From Actinoplanes sichuanensis (GTDB lineage Bacteria > Actinomycetota > Actinomycetes > Mycobacteriales > Micromonosporaceae): DNA of 64,000 nucleotides. The position numbers were made by a program, and so were the translations under genes. The notes under the pieces were generated by a model. That model searched no databases. It was not told where the DNA came from and saw only the letters and a program-made list of their open reading frames with translations. This document shows, one piece after another, positions 27,016-36,323 of the stretch; within the stretch, counting starts at the first letter, position 1, and each line of letters opens with the position of its first letter. The DNA is taken from contig NZ_AP028461.1 of assembly GCF_033097365.1 (NCBI RefSeq), positions 9,513,501-9,577,500 on the forward strand, read 5' to 3'.

Positions 27016-28548
27016 ATGAGCGCCCTACCGCCCACCGATCGGCCTGACGTCTCGAGCGCGACCTCGGACGGCTTCGTGCGCGGACTCTCTGAAGCCATCG
27101 GCGGGCCACTCGGTGCCCACGCGGTGCGCCCGGACGCCCGACCCGGCCGATTCTGGACCGCCGAGCGCATCGTGATCGCGCTGGCCTGTCTGATGCTGGC
27201 GCTCTCCTGGGTGCAGAAATCGCCCTGCATGGATGGCAACTGGCAGAAGAACGTCCAATACACGCGGTATTGCTACACCGACGTGCTGGCGCTCTACTTC
27301 GCCGAAGGGCTCAACGAAGGCAAGGTCCCCTACCGGGACCACCCGGTCGAGTATCCGGTGGTCACCGGATACTTCATGGGCGCGCTCGGGCTGCCGGTCC
27401 ACTCGTACGGGCAGACCCACCCCGACATCAACCAGGGCAGCTGGTTCTACAACATCAACGCTCTGGTGCTCTCGATCCTGGCGGTGATGAGTGTCGGGGT
27501 CATCCTGGCGCTGCGCCGACGCCGGCCCTGGGATGCCGCGATCTTCGCGCTCTCACCGATTCTGCTGGTCACCGCCACGATCAACTGGGACTTCCTGGCG
27601 ATCGGGTTCTTCGCTCTCGGCCTGTACGTGTGGGTCAAGCGGTACCCGGTCTGGGCCGGTGTCCTCTTCGGCCTCGGCGCGGCGGCCAAACTGTGGCCGC
27701 TGTTCATCCTCGGGCCGATCCTGATCCTGGCGCTGCGGATGGGCCGGATATGGACATTCGTCAGCTCGTTCGTGGCCGCCGGGATCACCTGGCTCCTGGT
27801 GAACCTGCCGGTCATGATCATGTGGCACGAGAGCTGGCTGCGGTTCTTCCGGCTCAATGACGAGCGGCCGATCGACTGGGGCACGTTCTGGTACATCGGG
27901 CGGTACATCGACAGCAAATGGAACACCGGGGCGGTCGGTGACCAGGGTCCGTTCCAGTGGCTCAGCGATCACGTGCCGACGCTCAACAACGTGTCGTACG
28001 CGTTGTTCGGCCTTTCCTGCCTGGCGATCCTGGTCCTCGGACTACTGGCACCCCGCCGGCCGCGGTTGAGCCAGCTCGCGTTCCTGGTCGTCGCCGCGTT
28101 CCTGATCTTCAGCAAGGTCTGGTCCCAGCAGTACGTGCTGTGGCTGCTCCCGCTGGTGGTCCTGGCCCGCCCGAAGTGGGGCGCGATCATCGCGTGGACC
28201 ATCGCCGAGATCGGCTATCTGGCCGCCTTCTACGCCGAGCTGATCGGTGCCAACGGCAACGCGGTCATCCCGGAGGGCACCTTCGTGCTCGCCTCCACCC
28301 TCCGCCTGGTCACCGTGGCGGTGTTGTGCGGTCTGGTGGTGCGCGAGATCTGGCGCCCGGAGTTGGATGTGGTCCGGGCGAGCTACGACGGCGCCGACCC
28401 GGATGCCGGTCCGCTGGACGGGCCGGAGCACCCATGGATCACCGGCTTGCGTCGCAGCCTCGGCATGGGCCCGTCGGACGAGGCCCCGCCCCCGCCGCCG
28501 GTCCACAAGGACGAGGACGAGCCCGCCGAGCCCCTCCCGGCGAGCTAG
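27016..28548 (+). CDS. Polytopic GT87-like (DUF2029-type) glycosyltransferase
   Basis: 510 residues with about 11 transmembrane helices. After the first helix, an extracytoplasmic loop carries VPYRDHPVEYPVVTGYFMG, the acidic pattern typical of polyprenyl-phosphate-mannose-dependent GT-C enzymes. The C-terminal tail is acidic and Pro-rich. In mycobacteria a conserved membrane protein gene (Rv0051) lies in the same place between ponA1 and rpsF. A role as an envelope mannosyl- or arabinosyltransferase is inferred from family; the substrate is unknown. Confidence 0.8.
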   Translation: MSALPPTDRPDVSSATSDGFVRGLSEAIGGPLGAHAVRPDARPGRFWTAERIVIALACLMLALSWVQKSPCMDGNWQKNVQYTRYCYTDVLALYFAEGLNEGKVPYRDHPVEYPVVTGYFMGALGLPVHSYGQTHPDINQGSWFYNINALVLSILAVMSVGVILALRRRRPWDAAIFALSPILLVTATINWDFLAIGFFALGLYVWVKRYPVWAGVLFGLGAAAKLWPLFILGPILILALRMGRIWTFVSSFVAAGITWLLVNLPVMIMWHESWLRFFRLNDERPIDWGTFWYIGRYIDSKWNTGAVGDQGPFQWLSDHVPTLNNVSYALFGLSCLAILVLGLLAPRRPRLSQLAFLVVAAFLIFSKVWSQQYVLWLLPLVVLARPKWGAIIAWTIAEIGYLAAFYAELIGANGNAVIPEGTFVLASTLRLVTVAVLCGLVVREIWRPELDVVRASYDGADPDAGPLDGPEHPWITGLRRSLGMGPSDEAPPPPPVHKDEDEPAEPLPAS

Positions 28549-28574
28549 AAGGCTTCCAAGATCGGAGCTTGGTC

Positions 28575-31500
28575 CTAGTCGAGGTAGAAGACGACGGCGC
28601 CGGGGATGTCCTCGCGCCGGATGTCGAGGTTGTCCACCGGCAGGTCGCCGGCGCCCTCCCACGAGGTACCGGCGATGTGGTCGCTCAACAGCAGCACTCG
28701 GCGGACACCGATCGAGTCCAGGTAGTTGATGCTGGTGGCGTCCGGGAAGCCGGCCACCTTGGCCCGCAGTTCACTCTGCGCCTGTGCGCCGAAGCCGCCA
28801 CCACCGTTGGCCATGTCCTGGAACTTCGTGGTGCTCCAGAGCTGGACCGTCTGGTCGGTGAACTCGGCGGTCGGCAGGACGAGCATCGGTCCGGGGACGG
28901 TACGCATCGCGGCCGGCTGGGTCGGGACGATCGGATGCGCCGTGGTGTTCCAGCCCTCCAACGCCACCAGGAACAGCGGAACCAGTGTGGCCAGGCGTAG
29001 CCAGGGGCCCGGCCATGGTGGGATCCGCTGGGCGGCCAGGTGCTCGGCCCGCCGGACGAAGTCGTCGACCGCTCCGGCGGCCAGGATCGTCAGCACCAGC
29101 GTCACCCACAGCATCAGGCGACCCGGAATGCGCAGGTCGAACGAAGCCGGGAAGTGCCCGAACAACGGCAGGTAGGTCCAGCGGCCCTCGAAGAAGTTCG
29201 TGCCCAGAGTGAGGACGACCGCGGTGGCCAGCCCACCGAGGAGCACCAGTCGGTGCCGGAGCCGCCAGATCGACAGGAACAGACCGGCGAGGGCCAGCGC
29301 GTACAGCACGAAGCCGGGAAGCAGCGACATCTCGGCCGCCCAGCCGAGCGTGGAACGAGGAGTCTCGTGGGCGGCACCCCAGATACGTGATTCGGCTGGA
29401 CCGATCAGCAAGCCCTGGAGCGGCGGCGAGAAGAACCGGATCTCTTCAAGACGGGAACCGCTGTCGTTGAGCCGGATGTACGGCACCGCGATCAGGATGC
29501 CGACCGCCGCGAAGATCGTGGCACCCATGATGTTGACGTTGGTCAGCAGAACTCCGATGAGCGGCTTCCAACGAGGCTTCTTAGGTACCGGAGTGGGGCG
29601 GCGGAAGAACCGCAACCAGCTCTGTTTCTTCCGCGGCGCGCTCTCCAGGACATCCGCCCCGGCCAGTTCCACGGCCGGCTGCACCGCGGTGTCGGTCAAG
29701 CCACCCGAGGAGGCCGCACCCTTGCCACCACCGGGAGCAGCACCCTTCCCGGCGGCCAAGGCCGCACCCTTGCCATCCGCGCGAGCATCCTTGCCGCCCG
29801 TGGAAGCCGCATCCTTGCCCCCTACAGGAGCTGCATCTTTGCCGCCCGTGGAAGCCGCATCCTTGCCCCCTACGGGAACTGCATCTTTGCCGCCTGTGGG
29901 AGTCGCATCCCTGCCGCCTGTGGGAGCTGCATTCTTGCCGCCTGTGGGACCCGCGCCCTTTTCATCATTTTTGTCGGCAGCGAGAGAGCTGGATGCGGAC
30001 GATTTCTCAGGCCTTCCTGCCGGTGAAGCTGCGACCTCGTCGGTCGTAGCCTTCTGATCGGCGAGAGTTGTGGTCTCACTCTTCTGACCGGACGCGGAAG
30101 AGGTGGATGCCGCCGCCGTCGCGTCGGCTGTTGGCGAGATTGATGCGACCGATTTGTCGGTCTTTCCGACGGGAGAAGTGGTGAGCGAGGCCGTCTCGCC
30201 TTGCCGAGCGGACCTGGATGAGGCGGCTGCCGCCGCGGCGTCGGATGCAGGTGAGGCGGATGTCACCGCATCATCGGTCCCGGACACGGCGGTAACGCCC
30301 GCCGCGCCAGACGCCGCCGTCTCGGACACGGCGGTAACGCCCGCCGCGCCGGACGTCGCTGGCGCGGATGTCGAGCCGGATGTCGAGTCGGATGCCGTCG
30401 AGTCGGATGCCGTTGCCGCTGGCTTGCCCATCGGAGGCGCTGTGGTCGCTTCGATCCTCTTGTCGGCGGCGGGAATAGCCGTTTCGCCCTTTTTGTCGCG
30501 CGCTGCTACCTGGCCCTTGTTGGTGGAGGCGGGAAGAGCGGCAACTTCAGCACTCTTGTCGGTAGTGGCTGTTCCGCCCTTCTTGTCGGGGGCGGAGCCT
30601 ATTTCGGAGCCGGAGAGGGAAGTCTTGTCGGAATCGGGGATGGGCTTGGTGAGGGCGGCGACCTCGCGACGGTCCTTCTGGTCGCGCCGGTAGCGAAGGA
30701 AGCCGCGTAGGGAATGGATCGCCGAGGCGAACATCAAAGCGATCAGGAGCAGGCCCAGTACGTACGCGAAAGGGATGCCCAGCGAGAAGCCGAGGGTGAG
30801 TTGCCAGATCGCGACGAGCCAGCCGCAGATCGCCCAGGTGGCGCTGCGTCGTTCGGCGCGGAAGCCGTGTCGCAGTGAATACCCGTGTCCGCGGGCCAGC
30901 ATGGCGAGCGCCAGCGGGATGCCGCCGGCCGAGATGATGTCGAGGTGGCCCTCCTGCGCGAGCCGCCACGGCGCGTAGGCGAACGCGACCGCCGCGACCG
31001 CCGCACCGGTGCGCCGGGCTCCGAGTTGCCGGACCAGGGCGTAGGCGCCGATCACGAGCAGGGCGTGGGCGAACACGAACAGCACGTTGTAACGCAGCAC
31101 CGCCGCGGCCGGGCCGGTGCCGATCATTCCGGCCAGGGCGTAGCCCACCAGGCTGTCGCCGAAGGCGAGACCGTCCGCTGCCGGGAAGTAGGCGTTCGCC
31201 TGCCACAACCGCACCGGATCGCTGATCAGGATGTGCCCGATCCAGGAGACCTGCCAGGCCTGCCGGGACGGGTCGCCGAGGTCCTGCGGGAGCGTGTGCA
31301 TCGGGTACCGCAGTGCCGGCCAGGTCATCATCACGGCGAGCAGGCAGGCGGCGTAGACCACCAGGGCGTACTCGTGGACGATCCCGCGAAGCGCCGCCCG
31401 CAGACCCCGACGGATCCGGCCCGGCTGCTTGTCCTGTGTCGCGGCGAAGACGGACCAGGGGTCCGGCGGCGCCCCGGGCGGCCGAGTCGACGGAAGGGGC

Positions 31501-32204
31501 TTCCGCGGCTTCGGCGCCGTCTCCTGTGGACTTTCCGTCTTATCCGACTTACCGGATTCATCCGGTCCCGACGAGGTCTGACCCTTCGCGGTTTTGTCGG
31601 GTTCCGAGAGGGTCCGCTCCTTCGTGGTTTCGACGGACCGCGAGGAAGCCTGACTCTTCGCGGGTTTGTCGGGCTCCGAGGAGGTCTGACCCGTCGCGGT
31701 TTCGGCGGACCGCGAGGGATCCCGACCCTTCGCGGCTTCCTCGGGCACCGAGGAAGCCTGCCCCTCGCCGGAACTCTCGGCTTTCACCGCCACCGAGCCG
31801 CCACTCGCGGTCGTCGATGCGCCCGAAGCCGCCCGTGAACTCGCAGGCTGTGCTGCCCCGGAAGGCGCGCCCGATGTCATCGGCGAGGCCGCTGACACGG
31901 AAACGGCCGAGGGCGTGGACAGGGACGCGGCCGAGGGCGAAAGTCCAGCCTGGGAAGCGACCGCCGTTTTCCTCCGGAAAAGGCCGAACCGGCGGCGCGG
32001 CGAATCCGGCCGGGAGCCGCGCGGGGAATCCGGCCGGGAGTCGCGTGGCGTATCGACCCGCGGGTCGCGCGGGGAATCCGACCCGGAGTCGCCCGGCGAA
32101 TCCACCCGCGGGTCGCGCGGTGTCGGCACCGATTCCGCGGGCGCGGAGCCGGGCACGGATTCAGCCGCGGCGCCAGGCGCGGTCGGCTTCGGCTGCTCGG
32201 TCAT
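28575..32204 (-). CDS. Large GT-C-like polytopic membrane protein with two low-complexity regions
   Basis: 1209 residues. Residues 1-245 are hydrophilic and repetitive (Asp-Ser-Pro-Arg units, then Ser/Thr/Glu/Lys). Transmembrane helices occupy about 275-505. A 365-residue low-complexity segment follows (about 505-870), with repeated GGKDAAPT/GGKDAAST units at about 750-830. Helices resume at about 880-1080 and a soluble C-terminal domain of about 130 residues ends the protein. An early luminal loop has DLGDPSRQAWQVSWIGHIL, with an Asp-x-Asp-like acidic pattern comparable to GT-C transferases. Activity is unproved. Confidence 0.75.
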   Translation of the reverse strand: MTEQPKPTAPGAAAESVPGSAPAESVPTPRDPRVDSPGDSGSDSPRDPRVDTPRDSRPDSPRGSRPDSPRRRFGLFRRKTAVASQAGLSPSAASLSTPSAVSVSAASPMTSGAPSGAAQPASSRAASGASTTASGGSVAVKAESSGEGQASSVPEEAAKGRDPSRSAETATGQTSSEPDKPAKSQASSRSVETTKERTLSEPDKTAKGQTSSGPDESGKSDKTESPQETAPKPRKPLPSTRPPGAPPDPWSVFAATQDKQPGRIRRGLRAALRGIVHEYALVVYAACLLAVMMTWPALRYPMHTLPQDLGDPSRQAWQVSWIGHILISDPVRLWQANAYFPAADGLAFGDSLVGYALAGMIGTGPAAAVLRYNVLFVFAHALLVIGAYALVRQLGARRTGAAVAAVAFAYAPWRLAQEGHLDIISAGGIPLALAMLARGHGYSLRHGFRAERRSATWAICGWLVAIWQLTLGFSLGIPFAYVLGLLLIALMFASAIHSLRGFLRYRRDQKDRREVAALTKPIPDSDKTSLSGSEIGSAPDKKGGTATTDKSAEVAALPASTNKGQVAARDKKGETAIPAADKRIEATTAPPMGKPAATASDSTASDSTSGSTSAPATSGAAGVTAVSETAASGAAGVTAVSGTDDAVTSASPASDAAAAAASSRSARQGETASLTTSPVGKTDKSVASISPTADATAAASTSSASGQKSETTTLADQKATTDEVAASPAGRPEKSSASSSLAADKNDEKGAGPTGGKNAAPTGGRDATPTGGKDAVPVGGKDAASTGGKDAAPVGGKDAASTGGKDARADGKGAALAAGKGAAPGGGKGAASSGGLTDTAVQPAVELAGADVLESAPRKKQSWLRFFRRPTPVPKKPRWKPLIGVLLTNVNIMGATIFAAVGILIAVPYIRLNDSGSRLEEIRFFSPPLQGLLIGPAESRIWGAAHETPRSTLGWAAEMSLLPGFVLYALALAGLFLSIWRLRHRLVLLGGLATAVVLTLGTNFFEGRWTYLPLFGHFPASFDLRIPGRLMLWVTLVLTILAAGAVDDFVRRAEHLAAQRIPPWPGPWLRLATLVPLFLVALEGWNTTAHPIVPTQPAAMRTVPGPMLVLPTAEFTDQTVQLWSTTKFQDMANGGGGFGAQAQSELRAKVAGFPDATSINYLDSIGVRRVLLLSDHIAGTSWEGAGDLPVDNLDIRREDIPGAVVFYLD
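29740..29965 (-). repeat. Repeat-coding stretch within the GT-C-like gene
   Basis: About nine near-copies of a 24-30 bp unit encode GGKDA(A/V)(P/S)(T/V) repeats. Neighbouring copies are very alike at the DNA level, suggesting recent duplication or slippage. Confidence 0.8.
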
Positions 32205-32225
32205 GACCCTCCCCGGGGCGGTGCG

Positions 32226-33002
32226 TCAGTTGCCCGCCCGCTCCCGCAGTAGGGCGATGTCAGCGGTCTGCCCCTCGACTCCACCAGGGGTCTCCACAAT
32301 GGCCGGAGCTCCGGAGGCGCGGATGGCGGCGACCACCAACTCGGTGTCGATCTTCCCACTCCCGAGGTTGTCGTGCCTGTCCTGCCCCGAGTCGAATCCG
32401 CCCTTGGAATCGTTGGCATGAATCAGGTCGATCCGTCCGGTGATCGCCTTGACCCGGTCGACGATGCCGACCAGATCCTCGCCACCGGCGAAGGCGTGGC
32501 ATGTGTCCAGGCAGAATCCGGCCCCGAACGAGCCGACCGCCTCCCACAGCCGGGCCAGCGCGTCGAACCGCCTGGCACACGCGTTGTCGCCGCCCGCAGT
32601 GTTCTCGATCAAGACCGGCAGGGGCAGGCCACCCTCACTCTCCGCATATTCGAAGGCCTTTCGCCAGTTGACGAAACCGGCCTCCAGGTCGGCGCCGGCG
32701 CCGACGTGACCGCCGTGCACGATCAGCCCTTTCGCACCCAACTCGGCGGCGGCCCGGGCGTGGGCCATCAGCAGCTTGCGGCTCGGGATGCGGATGCGGT
32801 TGTTGGGCGACGCGACATTGATGATGTACGGCGCGTGCACGAAGACGTCCACCTCGGAGGCCCGGATCCGCTCGGCGTCCTCGCGTGGTTTGGGCGAATT
32901 GTATTTCTGTGGGTCGGTCAGGAAGAACTGCACCGCCTCGGCGCCGCGGGCGGCGGCCTCGGCCAGCGGGTCGGCGGAATCGACGTGGGCTCCGATGCGC
33001 AT
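32226..33002 (-). CDS. nfo: Endonuclease IV (deoxyribonuclease IV)
   Basis: 258 residues, an AP endonuclease family 2 TIM barrel. Metal-ligand motifs are present: HAPYIIN, VHGGHVG, LIENTAGG, FCLDTCHAFAGG and HANDSKGGFDSGQDRHDNLG. It cleaves DNA at abasic sites during base-excision repair and needs no other subunit. It is separated by 20 bases from the start of the downstream GT-C gene, and divergent from the secreted-protein gene at 33131. Confidence 0.94.
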   Translation of the reverse strand: MRIGAHVDSADPLAEAAARGAEAVQFFLTDPQKYNSPKPREDAERIRASEVDVFVHAPYIINVASPNNRIRIPSRKLLMAHARAAAELGAKGLIVHGGHVGAGADLEAGFVNWRKAFEYAESEGGLPLPVLIENTAGGDNACARRFDALARLWEAVGSFGAGFCLDTCHAFAGGEDLVGIVDRVKAITGRIDLIHANDSKGGFDSGQDRHDNLGSGKIDTELVVAAIRASGAPAIVETPGGVEGQTADIALLRERAGN

Positions 33003-33130
33003 GGGACGAGCCTACGACGCGGGTACGACGCTTTCCCCTCGCGTCACCGCGCTCCACAGCGACTCGTTACTTCCATTGATCTTTGCTGACGGATGCCGGC
33101 GTGAGCCGGTGTTGACCTGGGGGATGGCGC

Positions 33131-34213
33131 ATGTCGCGGCAGTTCCGATACCGGATGGCGGCGCTGGGGCTGAGTGCCCTGATCTTCGGCGCTCCGCTGC
33201 TCTCGAACGGCACGGCGAGCGCCGACCAGTTCGACGCCGACAGCCGGATGGTGAGTTTCGCCGGCATCGGTATGTTCGGCCTGTCCTGCGGTTCGCGGCC
33301 GAGCGCCGAGGCGATGACGGTGCCGGCCAGCAGTGTGGTCCGGGTGGTCAACCAGACCGGCCACGACGCGCAGCTGCGGCTCGGCGGAGTCCCACGGGGC
33401 ATCGTCCCGGCGGACGGGATGGCCGAGGTGATGTTCCGGCGCGGGACGACTGCGGTGCAACTCACTCCGGAGTGCGCGTTCGGTGAGGACGTGCTGCCGA
33501 TGCTGGTCACGGCGGCGCCGTCGGCCTCGTTCGAGCAGCCCGGACCGACCCCGGAACCGATCGGTGGCGGCTCGCCGCTGATGTCGAGGCCGGCGAACGG
33601 CTCACCGGCGCGTACCTCCGGATCGGTCGTCCCGGACTCCGTCGCTCCGATGTCCGAGCCCACCCGTACCACCTCGAAGGGGTCTCGGCGCGGAGCGCAC
33701 AAGTCGGACCGATCGCGGGCCGCGACCGCCAATCGGGCCTCGGCCACCGCGGAGCAGGCGCCGCAGGGCGACACCGAGCCGAGGATCAAGAGCAAGGCCC
33801 GGCGGGGTACGGCCGGAGTCGGCGCTCCAGCGTTCGCCGGCATGCCTCCGGGCGGCCGGAAGTCCGTGACGCCCTCGGTGCCGACGCCGGATCAGGTCGT
33901 TTCGCCGACAGCTGGAGAGAAGCCGACGGCCGGAGAGATTCCGACGGCCGGCGAGATGTCGGCGGCCGGAGAGGAGCCGACAGTCGGAGGGGAGCCGTCG
34001 GGCGGAGAGAACGTGGTCGGCGGTCCGGCCGACGAGCCGCCCGGTTCGGGTGGTCTGGACGCCGCTCAGCCGGTGGCCGCGGTCGGGCGGATCGAGGACG
34101 GGCACCCGCTGGGCCTGCTGGGACTGACCGCTCTGGTCTGCGTACTCGGCGTCGCAACTGCCGCGATTCGGGCAATCGTGTCGCAACGTGCATCACGTAC
34201 AAATATGGCGTAA
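33131..34213 (+). CDS. Secreted, C-terminally membrane-anchored protein, unknown function
   Basis: 360 residues. A signal peptide (MSRQFRYRMAALGLSALIFGAPLL, cleavage about residue 31) leads to a beta-rich domain (about 35-130) with two cysteines and VVRVVNQTGHDAQLRLGG, reminiscent of cupredoxin-like folds but lacking a full copper-ligand set. A long Pro/Ser/Thr/Arg linker contains four to five TAGE repeats (about 258-285). One C-terminal helix (about 325-347) and a basic tail RAIVSQRASRTNMA fit a membrane stop. Located directly upstream of the rpsF operon. Confidence 0.75.
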   Translation: MSRQFRYRMAALGLSALIFGAPLLSNGTASADQFDADSRMVSFAGIGMFGLSCGSRPSAEAMTVPASSVVRVVNQTGHDAQLRLGGVPRGIVPADGMAEVMFRRGTTAVQLTPECAFGEDVLPMLVTAAPSASFEQPGPTPEPIGGGSPLMSRPANGSPARTSGSVVPDSVAPMSEPTRTTSKGSRRGAHKSDRSRAATANRASATAEQAPQGDTEPRIKSKARRGTAGVGAPAFAGMPPGGRKSVTPSVPTPDQVVSPTAGEKPTAGEIPTAGEMSAAGEEPTVGGEPSGGENVVGGPADEPPGSGGLDAAQPVAAVGRIEDGHPLGLLGLTALVCVLGVATAAIRAIVSQRASRTNMA

Positions 34214-34323
34214 GCTCCTCTTTGAAAGCTCCGCGGGGCGTACGCGTCCAACCTCATCGGTGTGGTCGTTCCTCCCCAGGTCCCACCCAACGAATCGGGC
34301 CGGACGCCCCGCGGCTCTCCACC

Positions 34324-34358
34324 GGCGACCTCGTCCCACGGACGGGGTCGCCGTTTTT
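34324..34358 (+). terminator. Strong intrinsic terminator before the rpsF promoter
   Basis: A 13-bp stem (34324-34336 with 34340-34352, one G-T wobble), a CAC loop and TTTTT at 34354-34358. This is the clearest U-tract terminator in the window. It separates the secreted-protein gene from the rpsF operon. A second complementary pair (34230-34240 with 34304-34314) lies upstream. Confidence 0.88.
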
Positions 34359-34385
34359 GGGCCGAGCGACCCACCTGGGTATGCT
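34357..34385 (+). promoter_or_regulatory. Predicted promoter of the rpsF operon
   Basis: A -35-like TTGGGC (34357-34362), a 17-base spacer and a -10-like TATGCT (34380-34385). The -35 overlaps the U tract of the preceding terminator. It would start a leader of about 115 bases before rpsF. Confidence 0.55.
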
Positions 34386-34407
34386 GGCTCGGTTCGCAGT
34401 GTGTTCG

Positions 34408-34500
34408 CCGTGGGCTCATGTCTCCCACGGCTTTCTTCTGCGAGCGACACAAGACCTCCTGCCACGGAGAGACCGTGGCCGCATAGCCCACAGGAGGTGA
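34408..34500 (+). ncRNA. Candidate S6:S18 leader of the rpsF operon
   Basis: Two mutually exclusive folds are visible. CCGTGGG at 34408-34414 can pair with CCCACGG at 34424-34430, or GTGGGCT at 34410-34416 can pair with AGCCCAC at 34485-34491 immediately before the Shine-Dalgarno AGGAGGTGA (34492-34500). A separate perfect 7-bp hairpin (34461-34467 with 34473-34479) carries an AGAGA loop. Many bacteria regulate this operon by S6:S18 binding its leader; whether this fold matches that RNA family needs a covariance search. Confidence 0.5.
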
Positions 34501-34507
34501 GAACGTC

Positions 34508-34798
34508 TTGCGTCATTACGAACTCATGGTGATCCTCGACCCTTCGCTCGAGGAGCGCACCGTTGCTCCGTCGCTCGACCAGTACCTGAACGTGATCAGG
34601 ACCGCGGGTGGCTCGGTGGAGAAGCTCGACGTCTGGGGCCGTCGCCGGCTCTCGTTCGAGATCAACAAGAAGGCCGAGGGCATCTACGCGGTCGTCGACC
34701 TGCAGGCGACGCCCGAGGCCGTGGCCGAGCTGGACCGTCAGCTCCGGCTCAACGAGTCCATCCTGCGCACCAAGGTCATCCGTCCCGAGACCCGCTGA
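34508..34798 (+). CDS. rpsF: 30S ribosomal protein S6
   Basis: 96 residues of standard length, beginning at an unusual TTG codon after a strong AGGAGGTGA. The sequence [16 protein letters not shown] and the [18 protein letters not shown] core are typical S6. It binds S18 and 16S rRNA in the small-subunit platform. It heads the rpsF-ssb-rpsR-rplI operon, and the structured leader before it may be autoregulatory. Confidence 0.98.
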   Translation: MRHYELMVILDPSLEERTVAPSLDQYLNVIRTAGGSVEKLDVWGRRRLSFEINKKAEGIYAVVDLQATPEAVAELDRQLRLNESILRTKVIRPETR

Positions 34799-34863
34799 GC
34801 CGTTTTTGTCAGAGGGTCCTGAGACCCTTTGCGTCAACGATCTGAGCGGCGAGGAGAAGTTTC

Positions 34864-35457
34864 ATGGCTGGAGAAACCGTAATCACGGTCGTCGGCAACC
34901 TGGTCAACGACCCTGAGATGCGTTACACCAACTCGGGCGCGGGTGTCGCCTCGTTCCGCATCGCCTCGACGCCGCGGACGCTGGACCGGCAGACCGGCGA
35001 GTGGAAAGACGGCGAGGCGCTCTTCCTCACGTGCAACATCTGGCGTGAGGCCGCCGAGCACGTCGTCCAGTCGCTGCAGCGCGGCGCCCGGGTGATCGTG
35101 CAGGGCCGGCTGCGTCAGCGGTCCTACGAGACCAAAGAGGGCGAGAAGCGCTCCTCCTACGAACTCGAGGTGGACGAGATCGGCCCATCTCTGCGCTACG
35201 CCACGGCGACGGTGCAGAAAGCGGTCCGGTCCGGCGGTGGCGGCGGCTTCGGCAACTCCGGGGGCGGTTTCGGCTCCGGTGGTGGCGGCGGCAACCGGCA
35301 GTTCGGTGGCGGCGGTGGCAACAACAGCGGTGGTGGCGGTCGTGGCAACAGCAACGACTTCGACGACCCCTGGGCCACGGCGGCACCGGCGTCCGGTGGC
35401 GGTGGCCGTTCCGGCGGTGGTGGCAACTCCTCGTTCGACGACGAGCCTCCCTTCTAA
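34864..35457 (+). CDS. ssb: Single-stranded DNA-binding protein
   Basis: 197 residues. The OB fold is residues 1-120 ([25 protein letters not shown] and [21 protein letters not shown]). A Gly/Asn-rich linker leads to the acidic tip Asp-Asp-Glu-Pro-Pro-Phe that recruits partner proteins. It protects single strands at the replication fork. Position between rpsF and rpsR is the usual one in actinobacteria. Confidence 0.98.
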   Translation: MAGETVITVVGNLVNDPEMRYTNSGAGVASFRIASTPRTLDRQTGEWKDGEALFLTCNIWREAAEHVVQSLQRGARVIVQGRLRQRSYETKEGEKRSSYELEVDEIGPSLRYATATVQKAVRSGGGGGFGNSGGGFGSGGGGGNRQFGGGGGNNSGGGGRGNSNDFDDPWATAAPASGGGGRSGGGGNSSFDDEPPF

Positions 35458-35498
35458 GCCCTACCGGGCTTTCCAGATCACCAACAGGAGTTTGAGCA

Positions 35499-35738
35499 AT
35501 GGCTAAGGCTGCGGCGCTTCGCAAGCCGAAGAAGAAGGTGAACCCGCTCGACAAGGACGGGATCACCTACATCGACTACAAGGACACCGCGCTCCTGCGG
35601 AAGTTCATCTCCGACCGCGGCAAGATCCGTGCCCGCCGCGTCACCGGTGTGACCTCCCAGCAGCAGCGGCAGATCGCCCGCGCGGTCAAGAACGCCCGTG
35701 AGATGGCGCTCCTGCCGTACACGGCCACGGCGCGCTGA
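35499..35738 (+). CDS. rpsR: 30S ribosomal protein S18, cysteine-free form
   Basis: 79 residues with the core [25 protein letters not shown]. It has no cysteine: the zinc-binding CxxC region of the usual form reads VNPLDKDG, and the later Cys position is Val-Thr. It is therefore a zinc-independent (C-minus) S18, encoded in the main ribosomal operon. An AGGAG precedes the ATG. Confidence 0.97.
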   Translation: MAKAAALRKPKKKVNPLDKDGITYIDYKDTALLRKFISDRGKIRARRVTGVTSQQQRQIARAVKNAREMALLPYTATAR

Positions 35739-35752
35739 GAGGGGGCACCGAG

Positions 35753-36202
35753 ATGAAGATCATCCTTACGCAGGAGGTTTCCGGCCTCGGCACCCCCGGC
35801 GACATCGTCGAGGTGAAGAACGGCTACGGCCGCAACTACCTGCTGCCGCAGGGGTTCGCGATCCAGTGGACCAAGGGCGCCGAGAAACAGGTCGTCGTGA
35901 TCAAGCGGGCCCGCGAGGCTCGTGAGATCCGCGACCTGGGTCAGGCCAACGAGGTCAAGGGCCAGCTGGCCGGTCTCAAGGTCACGCTGAAGGCGCGCTC
36001 CGGCAACGGTGGCCGTCTGTTCGGCTCGATCACCCCGGCCGAGATCGTCGACGCCGTCAAGGCCGCCGGTGGTCCCGCGCTGGACCGTCGCCGCCTCGAG
36101 CTCCCCGGTCACATCAAGACCACGGGCTCGTACAACGTGCAGGTCAAGCTGCACCCCGAGGTGACCGCGACGTTCCCGGTGAACGTGGTGGCCGCCAAGT
36201 AG
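35753..36202 (+). CDS. rplI: 50S ribosomal protein L9
   Basis: 149 residues, standard length. [36 protein letters not shown] is the N-terminal rRNA-binding domain, followed by a long connecting helix and a C-terminal domain ([16 protein letters not shown]). It is the last gene of the operon and is followed by a terminator at 36220. Confidence 0.98.
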   Translation: MKIILTQEVSGLGTPGDIVEVKNGYGRNYLLPQGFAIQWTKGAEKQVVVIKRAREAREIRDLGQANEVKGQLAGLKVTLKARSGNGGRLFGSITPAEIVDAVKAAGGPALDRRRLELPGHIKTTGSYNVQVKLHPEVTATFPVNVVAAK

Positions 36203-36219
36203 TCGTCGTACTACGCCGA

Positions 36220-36253
36220 AACGGCGCGTCGGGCTTCGGCCCGGCGCGCCGTT
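36220..36253 (+). terminator. Terminator of the rpsF operon
   Basis: A 15-bp stem (36220-36234 with 36239-36253, one G-T wobble) capped by a TTCG tetraloop. A 23-bp direct repeat (CGTTCTCGTTGC(A/C)GGAGCAAGG) follows at about 36249 and 36276. Confidence 0.85.
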
Positions 36254-36323
36254 CTCGTTGCAGGAGCAAGGGCGGTCGTTCTCGTTGCCGGAGCAAGGGA
36301 ACGTCGTCGAGCGAAGGGCCGGG

